Shown: positions 52,002-60,146 of the stretch, in pieces
How positions within the stretch are numbered: the stretch's first letter is position 1
Layout: each line of letters begins with the position of its first letter
Origin: Pseudomonas mediterranea CFBP 5447
GTDB taxonomy: Bacteria > Pseudomonadota > Gammaproteobacteria > Pseudomonadales > Pseudomonadaceae
Direction of reading: 5' to 3'
Length of the DNA: 64,000 bases
Assembly: GCF_000774145.1 (NCBI RefSeq)
Contig: NZ_KN322987.1
Span: forward strand, 1,040,747-1,104,746
Notes under the pieces: generated by a model
Seen by the model: the letters and a program-made list of their open reading frames with translations, nothing else
What the model was told of the DNA's origin: nothing
The model's database searches: none
Program-made: the position numbers and the translations under genes

Positions 52002-53552
52002 ATGCTCATGAGCACCAACAGCTACTTGGAGTTTTACCTCTCCCTGCTGGCCTGGATCATCAACAACGGCATATGGAGCGTGCTGTCCGACACCGGACTG
52101 TTCGCTGCGCCGTTTGCTGCAATCATCCTGCAGGAATGGCTATCGGCCCGACAACAAGGCGCCGATGAAGGCAACAAGGGATTGCTCTCGGTACCGCGAA
52201 TCGAGAACCGATTATGGCTGGCCTACATCGTCATCTTGTTCGGTTGTGCACCGGTTTTTCCGTTGAGCCTCACATCAATGGCATTCGATGATGTCGCGAG
52301 TCAGCGCTGCGGCGTGAGTGTGGCCAAGCCGGCGGAAACCGCCTGGGGTACCACCTTCAATACCATTGGCGAGCGCTCTGCCAACGTGCCGATCTGGTGG
52401 TTCTTGGTGCATGCGCTGAGCAAAGGCATAAACGCCGCGGCAACCGCCGCCATCCCATGCGCACCGGATATCCGACAGATGCGCATGGAAATCGACAGCT
52501 CGCGCATCGACAGCCAAGTACTGCTGCAAGAGGTCGCGGACTTCACTCGCGACTGCTATGGCTACTCCCGCTCTCGGTTGTTCACCAATCGTCCACAGTT
52601 GGACAGGGCCCAAAGTCACGATGCCACCTGGATCGGCTCAACCTATTTTCTCGACACACCTGGCTACTACGATACGGATCGTTCTCGCACGCCACGAGTC
52701 AGTTGGCCCTATGACCAAAGCCGCGATGTTTCCCTGCCTCAGCTAGAGAATGGGGCGGGTTATCCCACCTGCAAACAGTGGTGGAACGACAGCGGTATCG
52801 GGCTACGGGATCGATTGATTGAGCAAGTCGACGCTTCGCTGCTCACCCAATTGAAAGGCTGGCTGACTGGGCGATCGAGCAACGAGATCGAAGACGCCAC
52901 GTTGCGTGAGTTGGTCAGCCCGCGTCAACAATCGATGTCCATGTCACCCGGACAGGTGTACCAGGACTATGGCTCCAGCGCCCGTGGCGGCTCGATCAAT
53001 CAGGGGCTCAATAACCTGGCGACAAACACCGGATTGGCTCTCGGGTCCTTCAGTAATTTTCCCGCAATGAATGCGCTACGCGCTGCTCTGCCGATGGTGC
53101 AGGCGTTCTTAATCATGGGAGTCATCATCAGCCTGCCGCTGGTTCTGTTGGTCAGTACCTATCAGTTAAAGACCGTAATGACGGTGACATTCGCGCTGTT
53201 CACCTTGCACATGCTGACCTTCTGGTGGGAGCTGGCGCGCTGGGTTGACTCAAGTATGCTCGACACCTTGTACAACCAGGTTTCAGCTTCCAATCAGGTA
53301 CTGTTGTCACTGCCCACATCGGGATTTATGGATGGGACTGTCACAGCTCAGGTGATTGAGTATGTGATGGGGGCGATGTTCATCGTGCTGCCAATGCTGT
53401 TCTTGGCTGCGATGAGTTGGGCAGGGTATCAAGTGGGCTCTGGGGTAGAGGGCATGCTCAGTAGGGGAACTCAGGCGGCGCAAACCAACAGCTCCAAAGG
53501 AGCATCACAATTGGCAAGCGCCGCAAAACTGACTGCGGGTAAATTGAAGTAG
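52002..53552 (+). CDS. traG: TraG N-terminal-type conjugal transfer protein
   Basis: A 516-residue inner membrane protein. The N-terminus (NSYLEFYLSLLAWIINNGIW) and spans near residues 25-90 and 365-480 are typical of TraG-N proteins of this ICE class. The large central periplasmic domain holds several cysteines. TraG-N proteins take part in mating-pair stabilisation and pilus function. The ATG at 52002 gives normal length; no C-terminal exclusion-binding domain is seen. Confidence 0.87.
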   Translation: MLMSTNSYLEFYLSLLAWIINNGIWSVLSDTGLFAAPFAAIILQEWLSARQQGADEGNKGLLSVPRIENRLWLAYIVILFGCAPVFPLSLTSMAFDDVASQRCGVSVAKPAETAWGTTFNTIGERSANVPIWWFLVHALSKGINAAATAAIPCAPDIRQMRMEIDSSRIDSQVLLQEVADFTRDCYGYSRSRLFTNRPQLDRAQSHDATWIGSTYFLDTPGYYDTDRSRTPRVSWPYDQSRDVSLPQLENGAGYPTCKQWWNDSGIGLRDRLIEQVDASLLTQLKGWLTGRSSNEIEDATLRELVSPRQQSMSMSPGQVYQDYGSSARGGSINQGLNNLATNTGLALGSFSNFPAMNALRAALPMVQAFLIMGVIISLPLVLLVSTYQLKTVMTVTFALFTLHMLTFWWELARWVDSSMLDTLYNQVSASNQVLLSLPTSGFMDGTVTAQVIEYVMGAMFIVLPMLFLAAMSWAGYQVGSGVEGMLSRGTQAAQTNSSKGASQLASAAKLTAGKLK

Positions 53553-53558
53553 CACGTC

Positions 53559-53927
53559 TTACTTCAACGAGCCCCACTCATCATATTGCTCTGGCCAAGA
53601 TGTCCGATGCGTAGGACCGTCAGCATCATCAACGTCCGACGTATCGCCATCTCGGCCAGGTTGAACGAATGCAAGTGCGCTGACAGTGCATACCAAAATA
53701 AACAGCCAAAAGCTCAAACAGAGCAAAGCCCCCACCGCCACTAATTTCGCAACCAGAAAGCCGCCATGGACAAGTAGCTTTCCAGCAGGAATACCTCTTG
53801 CTGTCGCCCCTTCAGCCAAACGCATCTCGAACGCTTTCAACTTGCGATAAGCACGCTTAATCGTCCTGCCCCCTGCATATGCCCAGCGGCGGCCGCGAGA
53901 GTCTTGATTGTGGTGTGGGGTCAGCAT
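53559..53927 (-). CDS. DUF3742-family ICE protein
   Basis: A 122-residue protein with the DUF3742 mark RRWAYAGGRTIKRAYRKLKA, then FEMRLAEGATARGIPAGKLL. A membrane span follows (LVAVGALLCLSFWLFILVCT). The family regularly stands on the opposite strand behind TraG-N, as here. It faces TraG tail to tail with 6 bp between the stops. Function unknown. Confidence 0.88.
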   Translation of the reverse strand: MLTPHHNQDSRGRRWAYAGGRTIKRAYRKLKAFEMRLAEGATARGIPAGKLLVHGGFLVAKLVAVGALLCLSFWLFILVCTVSALAFVQPGRDGDTSDVDDADGPTHRTSWPEQYDEWGSLK

Positions 53928-54126
53928 GTTCTCGCCCTCTTCTGAGCGCGCTTTCTAGTTGAGGCCGAGCTAACAGCCTACTACTGAAAACTGTCCGCAC
54001 CTGACCGTTTATCAGTTTTCCCAGCCAAAAAAACCTCACTGGAAGACGGAAGACAAACCCAGTGAAGGAGCGTCTCTCCAGCGATTGACCCATGTAAATC
54101 GTCCGGCTAAATACACAGTACGGATC

Positions 54127-54254
54127 GCTGTTTTCGACAGCACACTCCCAGGTAGCCGAAGCCTTCAAGGCTACGTCACTTCGGTGAAGGCTTTCCCAAG
54201 TGCGATAAGCGTTCGGTAGCTCGCACGGTGACCGCTTCCGCGGTGATGAACGCC
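54127..54254 (+). ncRNA. structured leader RNA, second copy (copy B)
   Basis: This 128-nt block repeats the leader at 29627-29754 with equal length and the same row of stems: GCTGT/ACAGC, TAGCC/GGCTA, TCAC-TTCG-GTGA, GTGCG plus AGC with GCT plus CGCAC, and ACCGC/GCGGT. Sequence identity is highest in the GTGCGAT to CTCGCACGG segment. It stands about 130 nt upstream of the gene at 54383, which does not encode a DUF3577 protein. Confidence 0.65.
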
Positions 54255-54382
54255 TTCTCCTCTGCTGAGTGCCTTTCGAGCCTTGCTCGTCAGATAACCC
54301 TTCTTGTTTTTCTTCAACCCACTGCGGGGAAATTCTTTCCCGCACGGGACAGGTTTTTTCGCGTTTTTAACGGAGGTACACC

Positions 54383-54706
54383 ATGTCCGACTCACTCACA
54401 CCCGAAGCCCTGAGCACCATTCAGTTACCCATCGTGTTTACCCCTGATGCCTGGCGAAGGGCGGTGCTATTCGAGCATTCAGATCATCCTGAAAGCCTAC
54501 TGCTCACTCAGTTGAGCAATGTAGTACGCGCGGCCCTCGAAGCTCACCTCGCCCACCCACTCGAACCTTATGTCGTATTCGAGGTAGTTCAGATCACATC
54601 AATAGGTCGTCCAGACCATGACTCGACACTGCAACTGAGCCTCAGACTGTTACAAGAGCCGAACCAGCCTGTCGCCTTGCTGATCGCTCTTGTTGGAGAG
54701 CACTAG
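54383..54706 (+). CDS. small ICE protein behind the duplicated leader
   Basis: A 107-residue soluble protein (MSDSLTPEALSTIQLPIVFT, then WRRAVLFEHSDHPESLLLTQ). No family is recognised. GGAGGT eight bases before the ATG is a strong ribosome site. Its leader copy suggests the same regulation as the DUF3577 gene 24 kb away. It precedes the ArdC gene by 131 bp. Confidence 0.72.
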   Translation: MSDSLTPEALSTIQLPIVFTPDAWRRAVLFEHSDHPESLLLTQLSNVVRAALEAHLAHPLEPYVVFEVVQITSIGRPDHDSTLQLSLRLLQEPNQPVALLIALVGEH

Positions 54707-54837
54707 CACTAAGGACCCATCACCCATATTCGCACTTGGGCAACAGGCCTGGCCTGCGTCAATCCAATTCCACCACCCAACCGGGGAACCCTCCCCCGAC
54801 GGGCAAGGCGTTCCTCCGTTATTTTGAGGAACATGCC

Positions 54838-55809
54838 ATGCGCGATATCTACCAAGACGTGACTGACAAGATCATTACTGCTTTGGACCAAGGGGTCGCT
54901 CCCTGGATCAAACCTTGGGCATCTACCAGCTCATCTCACTCTGACCGTCACCAACCCTACCCGATCAACGCCATCACTCAGCGCCCCTATGCCGGCATCA
55001 ACTTGTTGTTGCTATGGGCCGAGTCCCGGCTACAGGGATTTACTCAAGATCGTTGGCTGACCTTCAACCAAGCCAAGAAAGCCGGCGGACACATTCGCAA
55101 GGGCGAGCACAGTACCCTGGCGGTTCTCTACAAGCCGATGGAACGCGAAGAGCAAACAGAGTCGGGCCAACCTGTTCTCGATGAGAATGGCCAGCCCAAG
55201 GTCACTCACTTTGGCATTCTCAGAACGCATTTTCTGTTCAATGTCGAGCAAACGGAGGGGCTCGAAGCGCTCACTGAAACACCGATCGAAACGGAACCAA
55301 GCGATCCATTCCAGGCCAACAGCGCTGCGGAAAATCTGTTGTTAGCGTCTGGAGCAAAGATCGTCCACCGGCCTGCCAGCGAAGCGTTTTACCACCCGCT
55401 CAAGGACTTCATCCAACTGCCGACGAAAGCCCAATTTCATGATGAAGGCGGCTACTACGCGACCGCACTACACGAGCTGACACACTGGACCGGACATCTC
55501 TCCAGGTTACAGCGCGAAGGAATCATCTCTCCCTATCCGTTCGGCTCACCGGCTTATGCTTTTGAGGAGTTGGTCGCCGAGATGGGTGCTGCTTTTTTAT
55601 GTGCCCACGCCGGTATCCAAGGAGCGCTTCGACATGAAGGCTACATCGACTTCTGGCTCAAGATCCTCAAGGCAGACAAACGAGCGATATTCCGGGCGAG
55701 TGGTCAAGCCAGGGCTGCGTCGGAATACGTGCTCCACCTGAAGCAGCAATTGGAGCAAGCAGTAGTGGAAACGCAGGAGCCCCAACGTTCAGTCGTTAGC
55801 AACTCTTAA
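54838..55809 (+). CDS. ardC: ArdC-like antirestriction protein with zincin domain
   Basis: A 323-residue ArdC-type protein. The N-terminal ssDNA-binding (DUF1738) part reads YQDVTDKIITALDQGVAPWI, then PYAGINLLLLWAESRLQGF. The C-terminal zincin part has the metal motif LHELTHWTGH and the helper glutamate in FEELVAEMGAAFLC. ArdC proteins protect incoming single-stranded DNA or counter restriction in the recipient. The ATG at 54838 follows GAGGAAC. A terminator follows the gene. Confidence 0.92.
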   Translation: MRDIYQDVTDKIITALDQGVAPWIKPWASTSSSHSDRHQPYPINAITQRPYAGINLLLLWAESRLQGFTQDRWLTFNQAKKAGGHIRKGEHSTLAVLYKPMEREEQTESGQPVLDENGQPKVTHFGILRTHFLFNVEQTEGLEALTETPIETEPSDPFQANSAAENLLLASGAKIVHRPASEAFYHPLKDFIQLPTKAQFHDEGGYYATALHELTHWTGHLSRLQREGIISPYPFGSPAYAFEELVAEMGAAFLCAHAGIQGALRHEGYIDFWLKILKADKRAIFRASGQARAASEYVLHLKQQLEQAVVETQEPQRSVVSNS

Positions 55810-55833
55810 AACTCACCCTTTCACATGCTTCAC

Positions 55834-55860
55834 AGGGCCCGACGCGAGTTGGGCCCTCTT
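55834..55860 (+). terminator. rho-independent terminator after ardC
   Basis: AGGGCCC (55834-55840) and GGGCCCT (55851-55857) form a 7-bp stem with a 10-nt loop, followed by CTTCT. It lies 25 bp after the ardC stop. Confidence 0.7.
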
Positions 55861-55936
55861 CTACCAGCGAAGGCGCATCAAGACATCAGCTACCATCAGC
55901 GCTGCTGCTCAGTTAGTAATCACCCCATCGCAATCA

Positions 55937-55996
55937 GCGTACTCCGCGGTACGCAGAGTTTTATCCACAGATATACCCACGTTTTCCGTGGACAAC
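55937..55996. other. palindrome plus DnaA-box-like motif upstream of the relaxase gene
   Basis: GCGTAC-TCCGCG-GTACGC at 55937-55954 is a perfect 6-bp-arm palindrome with a CCGCGG centre. TTATCCACA at 55961-55969 equals the DnaA box consensus, and an inverted near match (GTGGACAAC) lies at 55988-55996. The site sits between ardC and the relaxase, a sensible place for an origin of transfer or replication, but no function is shown. Confidence 0.3.
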
Positions 55997-56052
55997 TTTA
56001 CCTACGTCCGAGAGCCTCTCTTGGACGCAGCGGGCCACGGAAAGATCGCAGG

Positions 56053-56247
56053 TCAGTTATCCAGGTTTTCTGCCAGAAACCCGACTAGATCGAGCGGACT
56101 TCGGCTGTCGATTACCTTGTAGATCAGATCGCGTTTGCTGCGCGGCAACTTCTTGACCACGCTCTTCGCTGAGGCCCTGACAGCCTCATCTGTTCCATGG
56201 ATACGTGCCGCGAGGAGCAGCACGAGCGTTGCGTCAGTAAGGTTCAT
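56053..56247 (-). CDS. small hypothetical protein
   Basis: A 64-residue basic helical protein (MNLTDATLVLLLAARIHGTD, SVVKKLPRSKRDLIYKVIDS, DLVGFLAENL). It lies on the opposite strand to ardC and the relaxase gene. The ribosome site is weak. The regular helical pattern suggests a real protein, but no family is recognised. Confidence 0.5.
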   Translation of the reverse strand: MNLTDATLVLLLAARIHGTDEAVRASAKSVVKKLPRSKRDLIYKVIDSRSPLDLVGFLAENLDN

Positions 56248-56469
56248 GGCAGGGACCCAAAAATTATGCAGCCGCAGTGTACTGACTCTTTTCTTTTCAG
56301 TACCAGCTCAAGAAACCGATGTCTGGCGATTTCAATATTCCGATTGCCGCGTAAAAGGACACCAGCCAAAAGGAGATCAAAGGTCGAAGGGGAATGGGAG
56401 TTCAAGGGTAAGAGCTCTACCCGAAAAGGCTAAAAGGCCATAGGTCCGGCCGCCACCCTGGAGACCACG

Positions 56470-58197
56470 ATGCTTCTCAACCTGTTTCTTCGCAAAAAGC
56501 AAAAGCCTCCCCCCCTGCTGTCCGCGAACGTCACCGAAGGTTACCTGTCCGTCGAGTCAGCTCAAACTCTATTGGCGGTCGATCACCGCCGCCAGTTACT
56601 GGATCGAATCTGGCAATACACCGCCCTCTCCCATACCCAATTCACTCAGCTCTACTTGCATCCGATCCATCGTTACGCCAAGCAGGTTCAGCTACTCCCG
56701 GCCAGCGAGGCGCACCATCATGCCTATCTTGGCGGTATGCTCGACCATGGGCTGGAGTTGGTCGCTTGTAGTCTGAAACTGCGCCAGTCCTACCTGCTAC
56801 CCACCGGCGCAGCCCCTGAAGACCAGGCTGCTCAGACTGATGCCTGGTCCGCAGGTATCGCCTATGGCGCCCTGCTGCATGACATCGGCAAGATCGCCGT
56901 GGACATGTTAGTCGAACGCCAGGACGGCCGCCTTTGGCATCCTTGGCAGGGCCCCTTGGATCAGCCCTATCGCTTTCGCTACATCAAGGGTCGCGATTAT
57001 CACCTGCATGGCGCAGCGGCAGGTTTGCTATACACCCAGATCCTCGACCGCCCTATCCTGGACTGGCTCAGTGGATTTCCGGCACTGTGGGCTAGCCTGC
57101 TGTATGTCTTGGCTGGTCAGTATGAACATGCCGGCGTGCTGGGAGACTTGGTAATTCAGGCCGACCGAGTCTCCACCGCGCAGAACATCGGTGGTAATCC
57201 GAGCAAAGCCCTACAGGCGCCGATTCATTCTCTGCAACATCACTTGATCAGCGGACTGCGTCATCTGGTTCAGCACGAGCTGAAACTCAACCAGCCAGGC
57301 GCTGCGGGTTGGCTAACCCACGATGCTCTGTGGCTGGTCAGCAAGACAGTCACGGACAAGCTGCGAGCCTATCTGCTGTCGCAATCAATTGAGGGCATTC
57401 CTTCATCCAACATCGCGGTGTTCGACGAGCTGCAATCGCATGGGCTGGTCGAGTCGACCCCGGAAGGAAAAGCCATCTGGAGCGCGCTCGTCGCACAGGG
57501 AAACTGGCAGCAGACTTTTACCTTTCTGCGACTACAGCCAGCGTTGATCTGGGGGAACGAAGACCGGCCTGAGGCTTTCAGCGGAACGGTGAACATTGCA
57601 GCACATGACCACCCAACTGACGCTCCGGTATCACTATCAGCGCCCAAGGCAGGCGGAACAGGATCGCACCAAAGCCAATCGCAGCCAGATCCCATGGCGA
57701 TGGAGGATGCTGACTACCTCGGAACGCTGCTGGATATGTTCGAAATGGGAGAACCCGAGCCGAGTGAAACGTCGTCAGAAAATGTTCTCGAAGTCTCAAG
57801 CCCACCGTCGGATGACCCAGGCCAGGTCTTCCTGAATTGGGTCAAGGAAGGCATCCAGAATCACAAGCTGATCATCAATGACAGCAAGGCCAAAATCCAC
57901 ACGGTGTGTGGCAGCGTAATTCTGGTCACACCTGGCCTCTTCCAACGCTACGCGCAGGAGTTTCCTGGTATCTCACAGGGGGCCGATCAAGAAATTGAAG
58001 AATGGCGCTGGGTGCAGAAGCAGTTCGAAAAACTGAAGGTCCACAGGAAACGAGACGATGGCTTGAACATTTGGATCTGTCAGGTCGAAGGTCCTCGGAA
58101 GAAAGCAAACCTTAAAGGTTATTTGCTCGAAACTCCGGAGTTGCTATTCAACATTGTGCCAGCCGATAATCCTTTTCTTAAAATCGTAAATGCTTAA
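56470..58197 (+). CDS. traI: MobH-type relaxase with HD domain (TIGR03760)
   Basis: A 575-residue TraI/MobH relaxase. The HD-like metal centre is visible in HHHAYLGGMLDHGLELVACS and AYGALLHDIGKIAVDML near residues 85-145. The C-terminal part from about 455 (VFLNWVKEGIQNHKLIINDS) is the TraI_2_C domain. MobH proteins nick the ICE at oriT and lead the strand into the recipient. GGAGACCACG precedes the ATG. It ends the recognised conjugation block. Confidence 0.92.
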   Translation: MLLNLFLRKKQKPPPLLSANVTEGYLSVESAQTLLAVDHRRQLLDRIWQYTALSHTQFTQLYLHPIHRYAKQVQLLPASEAHHHAYLGGMLDHGLELVACSLKLRQSYLLPTGAAPEDQAAQTDAWSAGIAYGALLHDIGKIAVDMLVERQDGRLWHPWQGPLDQPYRFRYIKGRDYHLHGAAAGLLYTQILDRPILDWLSGFPALWASLLYVLAGQYEHAGVLGDLVIQADRVSTAQNIGGNPSKALQAPIHSLQHHLISGLRHLVQHELKLNQPGAAGWLTHDALWLVSKTVTDKLRAYLLSQSIEGIPSSNIAVFDELQSHGLVESTPEGKAIWSALVAQGNWQQTFTFLRLQPALIWGNEDRPEAFSGTVNIAAHDHPTDAPVSLSAPKAGGTGSHQSQSQPDPMAMEDADYLGTLLDMFEMGEPEPSETSSENVLEVSSPPSDDPGQVFLNWVKEGIQNHKLIINDSKAKIHTVCGSVILVTPGLFQRYAQEFPGISQGADQEIEEWRWVQKQFEKLKVHRKRDDGLNIWICQVEGPRKKANLKGYLLETPELLFNIVPADNPFLKIVNA

Positions 58198-58693
58198 ATT
58201 TCCATAGTAATCTATTGGATCCTACGACATTCTGCACCGCGAGTATTAGGACTGCCGAACTTATGGCCGGCCACAATACTGTGACGCCATTGCCGTTTGA
58301 GAGACAGCACACTACAGCCTACACCGACGCGGTGAAATTATGACAGCGTGCCCCGGTTTGACAGAGGGTCGGCCAGGGCGGGCTCGGTCTCTCTTCGCCC
58401 CCTTTCTATCTCATCCCTGAACCCGCAGATGATCACTAGTAAGGATGTTTGTCCACGCAGTCCTGAAGTCTCGCAACGCCTGGTTCGATGCTGGCTTCCC
58501 ATGGAAAATCTTGGTGAGCTAGGCTCGTGCCAAGCTCACAGCCAAAAGCGCGCATTCGCACCGAAGGAACTGTCAAACACAAATGACTTTGTATTTGATG
58601 ACGGTATGGCTACAGAAGAGCTCACCTTAAGCGATCCATTGAGTCTCCTGTTTTGCTCTCACCATCAACCGAGCTGGGTGGAAAAAACAAGTC
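58198..58693. other. gap between relaxase gene and cargo
   Basis: No coding frame here has a family match. The stretch 58.30-58.42 kb contains several short repeats of G-rich and C-rich sequence (GGGTCGGCCAGGGCGGGCTC) but no clear long palindrome. It could contain oriT or the junction of the cargo insertion; neither can be shown. Confidence 0.35.
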
Positions 58694-59314
58694 TCAGATG
58701 GATAGGCGTTCTTCTGGCAGAGATTCATACCGAATCACACCTCGTGCCCATAGATCGCCTTTGTGAGCGGCCCTCCGGATGGATGAAGGCGAGATCACGA
58801 GCCACTTCCCAATTTTCGGCTTAACCAAAGGCCTCCCCATTCGGGCGTGACAGGCCGCAAGGAACGGCTCCATCTTTTCGATTATATGCGGTGCGAGCTG
58901 GGCTACCTCCGACGATGCATAGCTGGCTTCGGGTGCATAGGTCAGTCCTTTCGGAAAAGCGTACGCTGTATCCCAAAATACTGCCGGCATTTCGCACGCT
59001 AAGAAACCTGCACCCGCAGGTAGGTAGTACGTACCCAAGTCGATAATCGAGCCATCGAGTTCCACCCAATAATGAGAATGCTCGCCGGACTCAGATGCAT
59101 ACCCGTGAACGAAGCCCCTTCGCTGATCCTGCGAAACCACAAAGGCTGAAAATCTACCCCCCAGCACCTCTGGGCTATGTCCCAGCGACTGCAAGAGACT
59201 GTGCACACCAAAAGATGCATACAAGCATCGTTTGTAGTAGTCATCGGGAAACTGGGCCTTCAGGCATCTATCAACTACACAGAGAACGCGCTCAACAACC
59301 GTAGCATCGACCAA
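58694..59314 (-). CDS. putative transglutaminase/papain-like fold protein
   Basis: A 206-residue soluble protein. C30 (YYKRCLYASFGVHSLL), H81 (SHYWVELDG) and D92 (SIIDLGTYYLP) stand in the order and context of a transglutaminase-like Cys-His-Asp triad, with the HYWVE and DL motifs well formed. The start is a TTG at 59314 with AAGGAG six bases upstream. It is divergent from the SLATT gene. The family was not identified, so protease, amidase or peptide-processing roles are all open. Confidence 0.65.
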   Translation of the reverse strand: MVDATVVERVLCVVDRCLKAQFPDDYYKRCLYASFGVHSLLQSLGHSPEVLGGRFSAFVVSQDQRRGFVHGYASESGEHSHYWVELDGSIIDLGTYYLPAGAGFLACEMPAVFWDTAYAFPKGLTYAPEASYASSEVAQLAPHIIEKMEPFLAACHARMGRPLVKPKIGKWLVISPSSIRRAAHKGDLWARGVIRYESLPEERLSI

Positions 59315-59525
59315 AGCAAGCTCCTTCTCAGATTTGGTGCTTGAAGATAAATATAGTGGCCATTACATGACATAACATGACTAAAATCCACCCCGGCACC
59401 TGATGGATCGCCTTGCGCTGGAACGCCTAATTACCACGCCCAGCGCAACATGCGACGTCAGGGCCGTCTATATACCTCTCTCAGCGGTAGCAGGCGACTG
59501 ATGAGACTCTCTGCAGGTAAGCTAT

Positions 59526-60146
59526 ATGGATGAGCAGGTTGCGCTGAAGTTGATCGCCGAGAAGGCCTATGACGTCGGGTACTCCGCCAAACTTCACTTC
59601 TCCACCTACGACATTGTGGAGAAAGCTCCAGGCTGGATCGGCCTGATCTCCCTGGTGATTGGCGTGCTAGCGCTCTACATCGATTTCTTGGCGGCAAAAC
59701 ACATCTCGGCGCTCATTACGGTGATCGGCATCTGCAGCCTCTACATCACCTATTATGGCGATACCAAAGAGCAGTATTTCCAGGCTGGGAACAAGCTGAC
59801 GCAGTTGCTGGATCAGCTGAAGAGCATGTCTGCCCGGTGCAAATCCAACCACCAGTTCACCTCCGCCGATCAAGCCGAACTAGATCAAATCACCACCGAT
59901 TTCCGCTCAGCCTGTCAGAGGAAGCACATCCTGTTCTCGGGCTGGCTTGCTCACAAGAAATTCTTCTGGGATCAACAGGTCGACTGGATCGCTGAGCACC
60001 GTGAGTTTTCGTTTTTCAGGGACAAGATCCCGTTTTCAGTTTACGCGCTAATCGTGGTGATTCTGATCGCTTTTGCCGGCGGGTCATGGCTTGCAGCGCA
60101 TCCAGATCTTCTGCTCTCCCTAAAGGACGTCTGCACCCATGAGTAA
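59526..60146 (+). CDS. SLATT-type transmembrane protein, candidate CBASS effector
   Basis: A 206-residue membrane protein. The N-terminal helix AYDVGYSAKLHFSTYD is followed by two spans (residues 34-56 and 61-79), a soluble helical part (KLTQLLDQLKSMSARCK), and a C-terminal span (IPFSVYALIVVILIAFAGGS). This is the layout of SLATT-like domains predicted to form pores in nucleotide-activated immune systems. It overlaps the CD-NTase gene by 8 bp, which ties the two functionally. Confidence 0.78.
   Translation: MDEQVALKLIAEKAYDVGYSAKLHFSTYDIVEKAPGWIGLISLVIGVLALYIDFLAAKHISALITVIGICSLYITYYGDTKEQYFQAGNKLTQLLDQLKSMSARCKSNHQFTSADQAELDQITTDFRSACQRKHILFSGWLAHKKFFWDQQVDWIAEHREFSFFRDKIPFSVYALIVVILIAFAGGSWLAAHPDLLLSLKDVCTHE

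Noticed and set aside
58348..58824. A 158-codon plus-strand frame behind the relaxase gene
   Set aside because: It overlaps the 3' end of the transglutaminase-like gene, has no recognisable domain and an irregular composition.
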